Source of the DNA: Methanocella conradii HZ254
Lineage (GTDB): Archaea; Halobacteriota; Methanocellia; Methanocellales; Methanocellaceae
Length of the DNA: 64,000 nt
Assembly (NCBI RefSeq): GCF_000251105.1
Contig: NC_017034.1
Span: forward strand, 1,984,001-2,048,000
Direction of reading: 5' to 3'
The translations under genes were made by a program, and so were the position numbers. Below the pieces are notes generated by a model that saw nothing but the letters and a program-made list of their open reading frames with translations, searched no databases and had not been told where the DNA came from. This document shows positions 7,711-17,323 of the stretch, in pieces (position 1 is the stretch's first letter; every line of letters begins with the position of its first letter).

Positions 7711-9135
7711 TCACGTTATGATGCTTTTAAGCTCACAGTATGCGTCTATGGTCTCGAGGCCGTTCTCCCGGCCGATGCCGCTCTCCTTGACGCCGCCAAA
7801 TGGCATCTCAGGGGGCAGCTTGACGTGCTGGTTGACCCAGGTGACGCCCGACTCCAGCCTTTCGCAGGCTACCCGAATTTTTTCGATGTCATTGGTCCAG
7901 ATGGATGAGCCGAGCCCGAACTTTGAGCCGTTGGCCAGCTCTATTGCCTCGTCCAGGCCTTTAACCGTGATTATGGGGAGCACGGGGCCGAACACCTCCT
8001 CCTTGAGCAGGGCCGAATCAGGCGCCACGTCGGTCACGAGGGTGGGCATGTAAAAATAGCCGTTTTTATATGTTTCGCCCTCAGGCACCTTTCCGCCTGC
8101 TATGACAGTTCCCTCCTCCTTTTCTTTAACCCGGTCGACAAGCGTTTTTATTTGCTCCCATTGCGCCCTGTTGTTTAGCGGCCCCATGTCGACGCCCTCC
8201 TCCATGCCGTTGCCCACTTTAAGGCGCTCAACACGGCCTCTCAGCTTTCGCACGAACTCATCGGCTATCGATTCGAACACGTAAAGCCTTTTCACGGCCG
8301 TACACGTCTGCCCACAATTGTAGAACCGCCCGTGAACCGCACCCTCTACGGCCTTTTTTATGTCCGCATCGTCGCACACGATCATGGGGTCGCTACCTCC
8401 CAGCTCCAGCGTGACACGCTTCATAGAGCTAGAAGCTGCCTGAAGCACCCGTCTACCCGTCTCGATGGAGCCCGTGAAAGATAGCTTTTTGATGAGCGGG
8501 TTGCGCACTATCTCCTCTCCCACGCTCGCCCCGTTGCCGGTTACCACGTTGAGCACGCCCTTAGGAAGCCCTGAAGCATTCAGGATAGAGGCCAGGGACA
8601 GGTTCGTCAGCGGCGTTGTCGTCGCAGGCTTAAGGACAAGAGTATTCCCGGTCACGAGGGCAGGGCCGACCTTCCAGCCCATGATTATCGCGGGCACGTT
8701 CCAGGGGATTATTGCCCCGCAGACGCCGATGGGACGCCTCAAGATTATGCCATGCCTCCCATTTGCGAGCGAGACGGCCCTGCCCTCGAGGGCGGCTGAT
8801 ATACCCGAGTAATACTCTAATATGTTCGCGAAGCCCTGTATCTCGTCCCGCGCCTCCTTGAGCGGCTTGCCCTGCTCCATGGTGAGCGTAACGGCCAGCT
8901 CGTGTTGTTTTTCCCTTACGCGCTGCGCCGCCCTGAACAGGATTTTTCCCCTCTCCCGTGCTGTGAGTTCAGACCACTTTTTAAAGGCCTCATGAGCGCT
9001 GTCGGCCGCGCGCTTCACGTCTTCTGCGCTGCCCAGTGGTGCCGTGTCAACCAGCCTGCCGTTCGCCGGGTTCTTTACCTCGTACGTCTCCTCCGAGCAC
9101 GAGCCCGTCCATTCGCCGTCTATGAGCATCATCAT
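7711..9135 (-). CDS. NAD(P)-dependent aldehyde dehydrogenase, 474 aa
   Basis: This enzyme would oxidise an aldehyde to the acid with NAD(P). It has the full ALDH superfamily layout: PWNVP with the oxyanion asparagine near residue 146, LELGGSDP with the general-base glutamate near 245, the nucleophilic cysteine in GQTCTA near 278, and EVFGPVLP near 384. The length is standard. It is most like the lactaldehyde or succinate-semialdehyde type, but specificity cannot be set by motif. It sits in a leftward run between the M24 peptidases and the membrane peptidase, which begins at its stop codon. Several N-terminal methionines (MMMLIDGEW) leave the exact start open by one or two codons. Confidence 0.93.
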   Translation of the reverse strand: MMMLIDGEWTGSCSEETYEVKNPANGRLVDTAPLGSAEDVKRAADSAHEAFKKWSELTARERGKILFRAAQRVREKQHELAVTLTMEQGKPLKEARDEIQGFANILEYYSGISAALEGRAVSLANGRHGIILRRPIGVCGAIIPWNVPAIIMGWKVGPALVTGNTLVLKPATTTPLTNLSLASILNASGLPKGVLNVVTGNGASVGEEIVRNPLIKKLSFTGSIETGRRVLQAASSSMKRVTLELGGSDPMIVCDDADIKKAVEGAVHGRFYNCGQTCTAVKRLYVFESIADEFVRKLRGRVERLKVGNGMEEGVDMGPLNNRAQWEQIKTLVDRVKEKEEGTVIAGGKVPEGETYKNGYFYMPTLVTDVAPDSALLKEEVFGPVLPIITVKGLDEAIELANGSKFGLGSSIWTNDIEKIRVACERLESGVTWVNQHVKLPPEMPFGGVKESGIGRENGLETIDAYCELKSIIT

Positions 9136-9187
9136 AGTTATGCACCAATCTTAAAATACTCTAGGATGTTAGGCCTCATATAAACGC

Positions 9188-10063
9188 TCATGTAGTTAAC
9201 TCACAGCCATCCTCGGTGACAATCATGGTATGCTCAGCCTGAGACACCAGGCCATGCTCATGCTCCACAAGTACGGGGTAGCCGTGGATGATGCCCTGCC
9301 TCATCAGAGAGGCCAGAGACCTATCTATATACTTAACATCGCCAAGCCAACGCCTGGCGAAAGGCAGCCCATTATACTGCTCGATAGCCTTTAAAGCCTC
9401 GCGCTCGCTTGGCATACGAACGGGCTTCACCTTAATGGTGCTAAATATCTCGACCACCGGGCCCTCGACGACAATGCCTATGCCGTTAGTGGCGAAAGGC
9501 TCAATGGCGATGACCTGGCCAGCTTCCAGGATGATGCCCTGCCCGATACGCTTGTTAGGTATGGCGGGCTCCGCGTGCTGCACGTACCGCTCAAGCCCAT
9601 GGCCGGTAAGGTTATAGACGGGCTTAAGCCCGAAGCCCTCGATGGTCTCCTCTATCGTGGCGCCAATCTGCCCTGTGTTCACGCCAGGCCTGACCAGCTT
9701 GATGGCCTCTTCCAGCGCCTTCCTGGAGGCTTTTACCAGATCGGGGTTTCCGGAGAGGTCCACGGTGACCGCCGTATCCGCTATGTATCCATCCACGTGG
9801 ACGCCGATGTCCAGCTTAACCATGTCGTCGCCAAACTCCCGCTCGTCGCCTATGCCCGGCGTGTCATGTGCTGCCTCGTCGTTGAGCGAGATGTTCACGG
9901 GAAAGGCGGGCTTTCCGCCCTTTGCGACTATATCGGCCTCGATGGCGTTCGCCACGTCGAGAAGCCGCGCCCCTTTCTTAACCATCGGTATGGCGTTCTC
10001 TCTCACCTGTTTGAGGATGGCGCCAGCCTTCCTATACTTATCCAAAACTTCTGCGTCCATCAT
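9188..10063 (-). CDS. map: Methionine aminopeptidase, type II
   Basis: The enzyme removes the initiator methionine from new proteins in the cytosol. The pita-bread fold ligands are visible: histidine in AAHDTPG (about residue 66), aspartates in KLDIGVHVDGYIAD (about 85 and 96), the histidine in GHGLERY (about 155), the glutamate in AIEPFAT (about 188), and a final one in VSQAEHTMIV. The insertion after GHGLERYVQHAEPAIPN and the 291-residue length mark the archaeal and eukaryotic type II class without an N-terminal extension. The start overlaps the stop of the upstream M24 gene as ATGA, so both peptidases are probably translated together. Confidence 0.95.
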   Translation of the reverse strand: MMDAEVLDKYRKAGAILKQVRENAIPMVKKGARLLDVANAIEADIVAKGGKPAFPVNISLNDEAAHDTPGIGDEREFGDDMVKLDIGVHVDGYIADTAVTVDLSGNPDLVKASRKALEEAIKLVRPGVNTGQIGATIEETIEGFGLKPVYNLTGHGLERYVQHAEPAIPNKRIGQGIILEAGQVIAIEPFATNGIGIVVEGPVVEIFSTIKVKPVRMPSEREALKAIEQYNGLPFARRWLGDVKYIDRSLASLMRQGIIHGYPVLVEHEHGLVSQAEHTMIVTEDGCELTT

Positions 10064-11205
10064 ATCACCAGCTTTTTCGGGAATTTCGTGAGGTTGACGT
10101 TGCCATCCTCGGTGACGACAACCATATCCTCAATACGCACCCCGCCGACGCCTGGCCTATATAGCCCCGGCTCCACTGTGACCACCTGCCCTGGCTTAAG
10201 AGGCTCGATCCCGGCCTCCCCTACCGAGGGGTGCTCATGTATCTCAAGGCCCACCCCGTGGCCCGTCGAGTGGATGAAGCCGTCCACGGACTTAGTCCTA
10301 ATCGTGCCATAGCCTTGTTTCTCGAAGTAATCGCACACGAGGTCGTTAACCTGCTTTCCGGTGATGCCGGCCCTTATGGCGTTTAGCGCCAGGTTTTGCG
10401 CTTCCAGCACGGCATCGTACATCTTCCGGATGTCGGGCGAAGGCGTTCCCTTTACCACCGTCCTCGTCATGTCAGCGAAATACCTGTCCTTCTTGCCATA
10501 CGGGAAAATGTCGATGACGATTGGCTCGTTTTCCTTGATGGCGCCCTCGCCTGCGAAGTGTGGGTCCGCCGAACGGGGGCCCGACGCCACAATAGTGTCA
10601 TTCGCGTCATAACCATTACTTATGAACTCCATCTCTATCTCACGCTGCAAGAATTCGGACGTAAGCTGCCTTCCTCCGTAATAAAGCGTACCATTCCTGG
10701 CCTTTGACTTTTTTATTATGCCGAGCGCCCGTGCCATGGCCTTTTCGTTGACAGCCTGCGCTTTTTTAATCTTCTCGATCTCGTCGGGCGATTTCACCGA
10801 GCGGGCCTCCTCGAATAGCTTCGAGGCAGGTACGACCTCCACGCCCCGTGCTCTCAGCATGTCGCCCATCAGCAAGGGAAAATCCTTTGGCACCCTGACC
10901 GTTTTGACTTTTAAGGAAGACAGCATGGCTGCCAGCGTATCCGCCAGCGCAACGTCAGGGTCCTTAACTGTCCTCAGCTTTTCGGTATAGCCATACTCCT
11001 CGAGCGAGTGTACCTGCTTGACTCTCGACTCATTTTTCGCCCTCTCGTACTCCATCTGGCTGACCAGGATGCGCTCTTCATCATCCTTACAAATATATAC
11101 GAACCTGTCGGGCGCCAGAAAGCCCGTCTTATAGTACATATCAGCATTATGGTAGCTCTCGCCCAAGAGCAAAATGGGGGGCGAACAGTCTCGCATCGTT
11201 GTCAT
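10060..11205 (-). CDS. M24-family Xaa-Pro aminopeptidase/dipeptidase, 381 aa
   Basis: A creatinase-type N-terminal domain (about residues 1-140) precedes an M24 catalytic domain. Metal ligands are seen in VIDIFPYGKKDRYFADMTRT, HSTGHGVGLEIHEHPSVGE, VEPGLY and VRIEDMVVV. This family cleaves next to proline in small peptides in the cytosol. The gene overlaps map by 4 bases, so this operon pairs two related metallopeptidases for N-terminal and proline-peptide processing. The start could be M1 or M4 (MTTMRDC). Whether it prefers dipeptides (PepQ) or longer peptides (PepP) is not evident. Confidence 0.9.
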   Translation of the reverse strand: MTTMRDCSPPILLLGESYHNADMYYKTGFLAPDRFVYICKDDEERILVSQMEYERAKNESRVKQVHSLEEYGYTEKLRTVKDPDVALADTLAAMLSSLKVKTVRVPKDFPLLMGDMLRARGVEVVPASKLFEEARSVKSPDEIEKIKKAQAVNEKAMARALGIIKKSKARNGTLYYGGRQLTSEFLQREIEMEFISNGYDANDTIVASGPRSADPHFAGEGAIKENEPIVIDIFPYGKKDRYFADMTRTVVKGTPSPDIRKMYDAVLEAQNLALNAIRAGITGKQVNDLVCDYFEKQGYGTIRTKSVDGFIHSTGHGVGLEIHEHPSVGEAGIEPLKPGQVVTVEPGLYRPGVGGVRIEDMVVVTEDGNVNLTKFPKKLVI

Positions 11206-11255
11206 AATATCATTTAATAGAAGCGGCCCTCCTTGCTTAAAAATTTATGCCGGGC

Positions 11256-12317
11256 TCACTTACCGTCCTCTACAGGGCCTTCAGGAGGCCTGTTCAGCCT
11301 GATCAGGTTCTCCTTACCCTTTTTGATTTTGACGATCATCCCCTTATCCTTTAGCCCGGAGAGCACCATGCTGAGCTTTGACTTGGAAAAGCTCGTCTTC
11401 CGTACGAGGTCAGACTGGAACATCTGGCCCCCCGCTTCCTCGAGATATTTTATTATTTTTTCTTCGTCTGACATGTAGCGGCCTTCGTCCAGGGCGGGGG
11501 AGGGCGTAACGGAGCCAGAATCCGGCATGGGCATGTCACCATCAGCATAAGTTTCCTCTGGCGTCCGTGAGCGACGCCTCCTGAAGAGGGCGTAGGCGGC
11601 TGCGAAGCCTAAGGCGGCGGATATGAGCGACACGGGCACGAGCGCCCACCACTCGACGCTAAAGGCCGGCGCCTGCATCCTTTCCATGATTATGGCCGGC
11701 TCGCCCGAGGAGAACAGCCTTGCCTCTGTGCCGTTGGCCGACCGCCCCATCCACTTCACCTGGGGCTGATATGAATCCCTCATCTCATCGCAGGCCGGAG
11801 ATACGCTCTTAATGGTATATCCCGCGGGCAAGATGAAGGTTATTGAGTCATCATTGTTGAGCAGGAAGCCATCAACGAATGCGTCCCCCACCTCAAGCGA
11901 GCCGCCTGCTGCCATGGCGAAGCCGGTCCAGGTGAACTCGTACCTGACCACGCCGTAGGTGATGGAGGCGTTATCCGATAAGGCGTATGGCTGCGCCTTC
12001 TCGACCGTGACGTTTACGTCCTTTATGGACATGGGCCTGTCAACCGCCGCGCTTATCCTGGCCACGTAATCCTTCATCCGCCCCTCGAACTCCGCCTTAT
12101 ACCTCTCGATGTTCTGGCTGGCGGTGGCGTCCCAGCCGGCGACTTCGCCGGGCGTGTCCAGCGGGATGAGCTTCTCCGTCGTCCACCTGGAGTCCCCGCC
12201 AGGCAGGACTTCAACCTTGATGACAGTTGAGGAGGCCGCCGTCAGGGGAGCGGCCATATAAACTATACAAAGGCTCGCAAGCAGTATGAGCGCCAATTTT
12301 ATAGAGATGCGGTTCAT
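11256..12317 (-). CDS. Membrane-tethered winged-helix regulator with extracellular domain, 353 aa
   Basis: The order of parts is signal sequence (ALILLASLCIVYMAAPLTAAS), an extracellular beta-rich domain of about 190 residues, one membrane helix near residues 225-246 (WALVPVSLISAALGFAAAYA), a basic RRRRSRT stop-transfer, a low-complexity linker, and a C-terminal winged helix. That last domain runs from DEEKIIKYLEEAGG through SKLSMVLSGLKDKGMI to KKGKENLIRL, a MarR/DUF7343-like HTH. The arrangement suggests an extracytoplasmic signal passed directly to DNA. Archaeal proteins of this layout are known, but their ligands and targets are mostly uncharacterised. It lies 50 bp upstream of the M24 peptidase gene in the same direction and could lead that operon. 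Confidence 0.8.
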   Translation of the reverse strand: MNRISIKLALILLASLCIVYMAAPLTAASSTVIKVEVLPGGDSRWTTEKLIPLDTPGEVAGWDATASQNIERYKAEFEGRMKDYVARISAAVDRPMSIKDVNVTVEKAQPYALSDNASITYGVVRYEFTWTGFAMAAGGSLEVGDAFVDGFLLNNDDSITFILPAGYTIKSVSPACDEMRDSYQPQVKWMGRSANGTEARLFSSGEPAIIMERMQAPAFSVEWWALVPVSLISAALGFAAAYALFRRRRSRTPEETYADGDMPMPDSGSVTPSPALDEGRYMSDEEKIIKYLEEAGGQMFQSDLVRKTSFSKSKLSMVLSGLKDKGMIVKIKKGKENLIRLNRPPEGPVEDGK

Positions 12318-12430
12318 CTATATCCAGGCCTGGCCTTTTTACTAACAGTTTATGTATTGATTGATATATTCTTTATCGTCCGGCGGGCATGGAAAAATAG
12401 AATATGTCTTCATGCATAAGGTGCATCGGC

Positions 12431-14026
12431 ATGGATAGTACGATGGCTGCTTGCCGGGAGCTGGTCGACCTCATCCTGTCGGGCGACGTGTCCACGCAGG
12501 ATGAGCTAAATAAGGCGAAGAAGATGGTTAGCGCAGCGTATCATCTTTCTAAGCTGCCCCGTAACTCGGACATTTTAAGCGCCGCTGGAGATGACCGGGA
12601 TGCGGTATTGGATTTGCTTCAGAAGCGTCCTATTCGGACGATTTCCGGGGTGGCGGTCATCGCGGTCATGACGTCTCCGTATAGATGCCCGCATGGCAGG
12701 TGCGTCCCCTGCCCGGGAGGCGTGGACTCCATTTTTAATTCGCCGCAGAGCTACACGGGAGCCGAGCCGGCCGCCCTCAGGGCAATACAGGAGAACTACG
12801 ACCCCTACAGGCAGGTCACCGCACGGCTGAGCCAGCTAAAGCAAATCGGCCACAAGCTTGACAAGGCCGAGCTGATCATCATGGGGGGCACCATCACGGC
12901 CAGGCCGCTTGACTACCAGCAGTGGTTCGTGAAGCGGTGCCTGGACGCCATGAACGATTTTGGCAGAGAGCCGCTTCATACAAAGTACCTGGAGGACGCC
13001 CAGAGGGCGAACGAGACGGCTGCCGTCAGAAACGTGGCCATGACCTTCGAGACACGGCCGGACTGGTGTAAGGAGCGCCATATTGACCGCATGCTGGACA
13101 TGGGCGTGACGAAAGTCGAGCTGGGCGTGCAGAGCACCTATGACTTCATATTAAAAAGGATCGAGCGAGGGCACACGGTGGCGGACAGCGTGGAGGCCAA
13201 CCGGGCGCTGCGCGACTCGGCCATTAAGGTAGGATTTCACATGATGCCGGGGCTGCCCGGGTCGAACATGGAGAGGGACCTGCGCATGTTCGAGGCGCTC
13301 TTTAATGACAGCCGGTTCTGTCCTGATTATTTGAAGATTTATCCGACGCTCGTCACAAAGGGCACGAGGCTCTATGATATGTGGGAGAGGGGAGAGTACG
13401 TGCCATATTCCAGCGAGGAGGCGGCCAGGCTGCTTGCGGACATAAAGGAGCGCCTGCCCGCCTGGGTGAGGCTGCAGCGCATACAGAGGGACATACCCGC
13501 AAAGCACATCGTGGCCGGCGTGTTGAAGAGCAACGTGCGCCAGATGGCATATGATATTATGCAAGCGGAGGGGAAGCGGTGCCGGTGCATAAGGTGTCGC
13601 GAGGTCGGCCATAAAATGCTTAAAGGGTTGAGGGCGGACCCGGATGCGGTCAGGCTTGGGGTGGAGAAGTATGAGGCGTGCGGCGGCGTGGAGCACTTCA
13701 TATTCTTCGAGGAGTTTAATATAGATGCCCTAATCGGCTTTATAAGGTTAAGGTTCCCGTGCCGCCCCCATCGTCCTGAGCTTGAGGATGCCGCTCTCAT
13801 CCGCGAGCTTCATGTCTACGGCCGGATGGTGCCCATAGGCGAGAAGGGCAAGGACTGGCAGCACAGGGGCTATGGCGCAGAGCTTTTGGAGCGTGCCGCC
13901 AGCATTGCCAGAGAGGCCGGATACGGCAAGCTGGCGGTCATGAGCGGCGTAGGGGCGCGGCCTTACTATGAAAGGCTGGGCTTCGGGCGTGACGGGCCAT
14001 ACATGTCCAGGCGGCTCCGGCCCTGA
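12431..14026 (+). CDS. elp3: Elp3: tRNA uridine-34 cm5U-forming radical SAM acetyltransferase
   Basis: Elp3 makes carboxymethyl-uridine at the wobble position of tRNA. The radical SAM cluster cysteines are in CPHGRCVPCPGG, spaced CxxxxCxxC. The central domain has IMGGTITARPLDYQQWFV and FETRPDWC. The C-terminal GNAT domain has the acetyl-CoA loop QHRGYGAELL and ends YYERLGFGRDGPYMSRRL. The length matches archaeal single-subunit Elp3, with no other Elongator subunits nearby, as expected. I prefer ATG 12431 (MDSTMAACREL), which has AAGGTG upstream. An earlier ATG at 12404 would add nine residues including two cysteines. A TATA-like element lies near 12361-12371. Confidence 0.93.
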   Translation: MDSTMAACRELVDLILSGDVSTQDELNKAKKMVSAAYHLSKLPRNSDILSAAGDDRDAVLDLLQKRPIRTISGVAVIAVMTSPYRCPHGRCVPCPGGVDSIFNSPQSYTGAEPAALRAIQENYDPYRQVTARLSQLKQIGHKLDKAELIIMGGTITARPLDYQQWFVKRCLDAMNDFGREPLHTKYLEDAQRANETAAVRNVAMTFETRPDWCKERHIDRMLDMGVTKVELGVQSTYDFILKRIERGHTVADSVEANRALRDSAIKVGFHMMPGLPGSNMERDLRMFEALFNDSRFCPDYLKIYPTLVTKGTRLYDMWERGEYVPYSSEEAARLLADIKERLPAWVRLQRIQRDIPAKHIVAGVLKSNVRQMAYDIMQAEGKRCRCIRCREVGHKMLKGLRADPDAVRLGVEKYEACGGVEHFIFFEEFNIDALIGFIRLRFPCRPHRPELEDAALIRELHVYGRMVPIGEKGKDWQHRGYGAELLERAASIAREAGYGKLAVMSGVGARPYYERLGFGRDGPYMSRRLRP

Positions 14027-14088
14027 TGAAAATAATATAATACATTATATGGCAAATATTAAATATTTTTAATATAATTTATCTAAAT

Positions 14089-16005
14089 ATGAAGCTTTTG
14101 CCTGCCGCCCATCTTATAAAGGCTCCAAAAAAACCTGAGACAGAGGTCAATGCGGTGACGGTGGCCACGCTATCGCTCCTGGCCATCGCCGTGGTTTTCA
14201 TCGTGGGCGAGGCCTACATGTCCAGGGCGGCTCTGACTGTAGATGAGCGAAGCGCCCTGCTTGTGGCTTTTCTTGTTTGCGATGTCATCGCCTTCACCTT
14301 ATCCCTGCTGGCGAGCGTTTTTCTTTCGTACCTTTCATCTGCAAGATATGGTAGCCACGCCGCCAGCCTGATAAATTCTCCACCTTTTATCATCTATACC
14401 GCTCTCATGCTCCTGCCCATCATATTCTTAGCTTCAGATATAGCTTTTAAGCCCATGGCCTTCGAGGGAGTGGAGGCAGAGGCGGCGCTTGCATTATCGC
14501 TGATGGGCATCGCAGCCCTGGTGCCATACTCGATAAGCGTCCTTGAGCACGTCAAGCCCTACGGCGTCCTGGCCTCCATGCTGGAGGAGGCCAAAAAGGA
14601 GTTCGAGGCCGCTGGCAGGGATGGGCCGGTGGAGCCAGTTGCATTCCAAAAGCCGGTGCTCAGGGGCTCGGGCATGAGCATGGCCGTGCTGCTCGACAGG
14701 CTCTGCAGGTCAGGAGACGGCGAGCCGGTGCTCAAAGCGCTCGATGGCATGAAGGATATGGCGCTATCAAAAGGCCAACAAAAAAGCTGCGGGTCAATAG
14801 CCCTATCATCTTCCTTGGCCTCGCTTATCGCCGAGACAGCGTGCATAGCGGCAAAGCACGGCAATAGCGAGATCGTCCATCACGCCATAGACGGGCTAAG
14901 GGATGTCGCGATAGCTTCAACTCACCAGGGAGTGGCTTCGCTCGCATTCCGCTTGATGGACTATACATTTAATTCATGTGCCTCGGCCATGGACGAGAAG
15001 GCGGCCAGCAGGCTGAGGGCGAGGATGATGGAGGACTATGCCATGCTATACGACCGCACGGGCCGCCGCGAGGCGCTGGAAAGGGCCGCGGAGATTGCGG
15101 AGAAAGCCGTAGGCTTCCGCACGCTCTCCAGCGGGGAGTACGGCGATACGCTATATGTCGCTGGCGGCGTGTACAGGAGGCTCGCGGAGGCCTACGATTC
15201 CGAGGAGCATGCCACCAAGGCGCTCACGTTGTTGTACGAGGCCCTCGCGGCACGCAGCGCCGAGGCGAGCCCGATGGACCACGCCTGCATCAAGGGGGAG
15301 ATAGGCAGGGCGTACATGGCCCTCGCAAAGGTAAAGAACCCTGTCAAGAGCTACCGAAGCGCGGCCTCGGCCTTCGAGGAGGCGGGCAAGATGCTCAACA
15401 CGACCTCCTGGGACTCCGCAGCTTATCGTGGCAGGGCGGCCCAGGCCTATGCGTTCCTCGCAGACGAGTATTGCCGTGGCAGGCGTTATGACGAGGCGAT
15501 ACAGGCGGCGCGCGGCGCCCTTGCGCTATACCCCGAAGCCGTCAAGTTCTTCGAGAGGCGCTCGCCAGAGGACTACGTGGAAACCCTGTCAGGCATGGGC
15601 TTCGCTCACACTATCGTGAGCGAGGTCTACCTGAAGTCCAGGATGTTTGACCTGTCTTTAAAGCACGCTAGCCACGCCCTCGACGCTTACTCGAGGGCTG
15701 CGAAAGCTATGGACGCCAGAGAGCTGCCCGAGCGCTACGCCTTCATTAAGACCTGTATGGGCTTAACTCAAGTCGCCGTGGCTGAGATACACTTCAGGGA
15801 GAAGCGCTATGAAAGCGCGATAAGCGCGTGTGACAGCGCCATCGCGGCCTATAATGAGGCTATCCGCATCTACGACGATAAGGGCAAGGAAAAGCCCGCG
15901 GCGGCCGCCAGGAAGCACCTCAAGAAGGCCAACGGCCTCTTCAACACGATGATGCGCATTGGCGTGGCGGACCGTAAGCCATCGGCCCCCATGATAGAAC
16001 AATAA
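14089..16005 (+). CDS. Integral membrane protein with large C-terminal TPR-like helical repeat domain, 638 aa
   Basis: The first 160 residues hold about four membrane helices (for example ATLSLLAIAVVFIVGEAYM and FIIYTALMLLPIIFLASDIAF). The remaining 470 residues are soluble, alpha-helical and alanine-rich, with TPR-like pairs such as the YDEAIQAARGALALYPEAV and YESAISACDSAIAAYNEAI segments. I do not recognise a specific family. The design suggests a membrane scaffold presenting TPR repeats to the cytosol for protein binding. It is monocistronic, with a very AT-rich promoter region at 14027-14088. Neighbours are Elp3 and a YchF-type GTPase, which say little about its job. Confidence 0.75.
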   Translation: MKLLPAAHLIKAPKKPETEVNAVTVATLSLLAIAVVFIVGEAYMSRAALTVDERSALLVAFLVCDVIAFTLSLLASVFLSYLSSARYGSHAASLINSPPFIIYTALMLLPIIFLASDIAFKPMAFEGVEAEAALALSLMGIAALVPYSISVLEHVKPYGVLASMLEEAKKEFEAAGRDGPVEPVAFQKPVLRGSGMSMAVLLDRLCRSGDGEPVLKALDGMKDMALSKGQQKSCGSIALSSSLASLIAETACIAAKHGNSEIVHHAIDGLRDVAIASTHQGVASLAFRLMDYTFNSCASAMDEKAASRLRARMMEDYAMLYDRTGRREALERAAEIAEKAVGFRTLSSGEYGDTLYVAGGVYRRLAEAYDSEEHATKALTLLYEALAARSAEASPMDHACIKGEIGRAYMALAKVKNPVKSYRSAASAFEEAGKMLNTTSWDSAAYRGRAAQAYAFLADEYCRGRRYDEAIQAARGALALYPEAVKFFERRSPEDYVETLSGMGFAHTIVSEVYLKSRMFDLSLKHASHALDAYSRAAKAMDARELPERYAFIKTCMGLTQVAVAEIHFREKRYESAISACDSAIAAYNEAIRIYDDKGKEKPAAAARKHLKKANGLFNTMMRIGVADRKPSAPMIEQ

Positions 16006-16080
16006 GCCACCGGACCATCGGGAAAAACGATAAATATCTCTCGGCATCATAGTATCCTTAAGCTGGAAGTCGTGTTGAGC

Positions 16081-17274
16081 ATGTCCATTCTTATCGCTTT
16101 GGCAGGGAAGCCGAACTGCGGAAAATCCACGTTCTTCAAGGCCGCTACTCTAGCGGACGTCGAGATAGCGAACTACCCGTTTACGACCATTAAGCCTAAC
16201 CTGGGCGTTTCTTATGTGAGGGCTAAGTGCCCGTGTAAGGAGCTTCACCTTGCCTGTAAAAAATGCGTCAATGGGGAGCGCTTTATCGCCGTAGAGCTCT
16301 TAGACGTGGCCGGGCTGGTGCCCGAGGCCCATAAGGGTAAAGGCCTTGGTAACGCTTTTCTGGATGACATGAGGCAGGCGCAGGCGATAATTCATGTTAT
16401 AGATGCCAGCGGCGGCACCGATATCGAGGGAAACGTCGTGCCCATCGGCTCCCATGCTCCACTTGACGATATCAAGTTCTTAGAGAATGAGATCACCATG
16501 TGGATGTACGGGATTTTGAATAAGAACTGGATAAAGCTCTCGAGGAAGGCGTCAGCTTCTGGAGAGAAGGTAGAGGACGTCATTGCCGAGCAGCTTGCCG
16601 GGCTGGGCGTAGACGCCGTCATGGCGAAGCAGGCGCTACTCGAGACGGGGCTGGCGGACAGGCACATCTCGAGCTGGACGGAGGCCGAGATGATCGAGCT
16701 TTCCGACTATTTGAGGCGCATCAGCAAGCCGCTGGTGATAGCGGCCAATAAGGCCGACATCGCCCCGCCCGAAAACCTGGAGAAGCTGAAGGGCCTTGAA
16801 AAGGAGGGATATCGTGTTATTCCATGTAGCGCCGGCATTGAGCTCGCCCTGAGGAACGCTGCGAGCCATGGCTATATCGACTATTTGCCAGGCGATGAAG
16901 GCTTTACCATCAAGAACCCTGAGAAGCTGACCCCACAGCAAAAGGCGGCGCTCGATAAGATGGCGGCATTCCTTAAGAGGAATGGCGGCACGGGCATCCA
17001 AAAATGCATCAACGAGGTCGTTTTTGGGCTGCTCAACTACATCGTCGTCTACCCTGTGGAGGACGAGGGCAAGTTCACGGACAAGAGCGGCAATGTGCTG
17101 CCCGACGCCTTCCTCGTCAAGAAGGGGTCGACCGCAAGGGATCTGGCATACAAAGTACACACGCAGATTGGCGAGTCATTCCTGTTCGGGGTAAACGCCC
17201 GCACCAAGATGAGGCTCGGCGAAAAGCACGAGCTCCAGAATAACGACATCGTCAAGATCGCGTCAACGAGATGA
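16081..17274 (+). CDS. Obg/YchF-family GTPase with TGS domain, archaeal type
   Basis: The G domain has G1 GKPNCGKST close to the N-terminus, G3 DVAGLVPEAHKGKGLGNAFLDD and G4 NKAD, and a TGS domain ends the protein (DAFLVKKGSTARDLAYKVH to NNDIVKIAS). The helical insertion between G3 and G4 and the cysteine-rich CPCKELHLACKKC stretch in switch I are typical of the archaeal branch, which is thought to act on ribosomes. Whether it uses GTP or ATP cannot be decided here. NKAD favours GTP, whereas bacterial YchF has NxxE. I chose ATG 16081 because GKPNCGKST then starts about ten residues in as in homologues. GTG 16072 is possible. Confidence 0.9.
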   Translation: MSILIALAGKPNCGKSTFFKAATLADVEIANYPFTTIKPNLGVSYVRAKCPCKELHLACKKCVNGERFIAVELLDVAGLVPEAHKGKGLGNAFLDDMRQAQAIIHVIDASGGTDIEGNVVPIGSHAPLDDIKFLENEITMWMYGILNKNWIKLSRKASASGEKVEDVIAEQLAGLGVDAVMAKQALLETGLADRHISSWTEAEMIELSDYLRRISKPLVIAANKADIAPPENLEKLKGLEKEGYRVIPCSAGIELALRNAASHGYIDYLPGDEGFTIKNPEKLTPQQKAALDKMAAFLKRNGGTGIQKCINEVVFGLLNYIVVYPVEDEGKFTDKSGNVLPDAFLVKKGSTARDLAYKVHTQIGESFLFGVNARTKMRLGEKHELQNNDIVKIASTR

Positions 17275-17323
17275 CCAACATATTTATTTAATCGGGGCGG
17301 CATAAAGTAAGGTAACATAAGTG

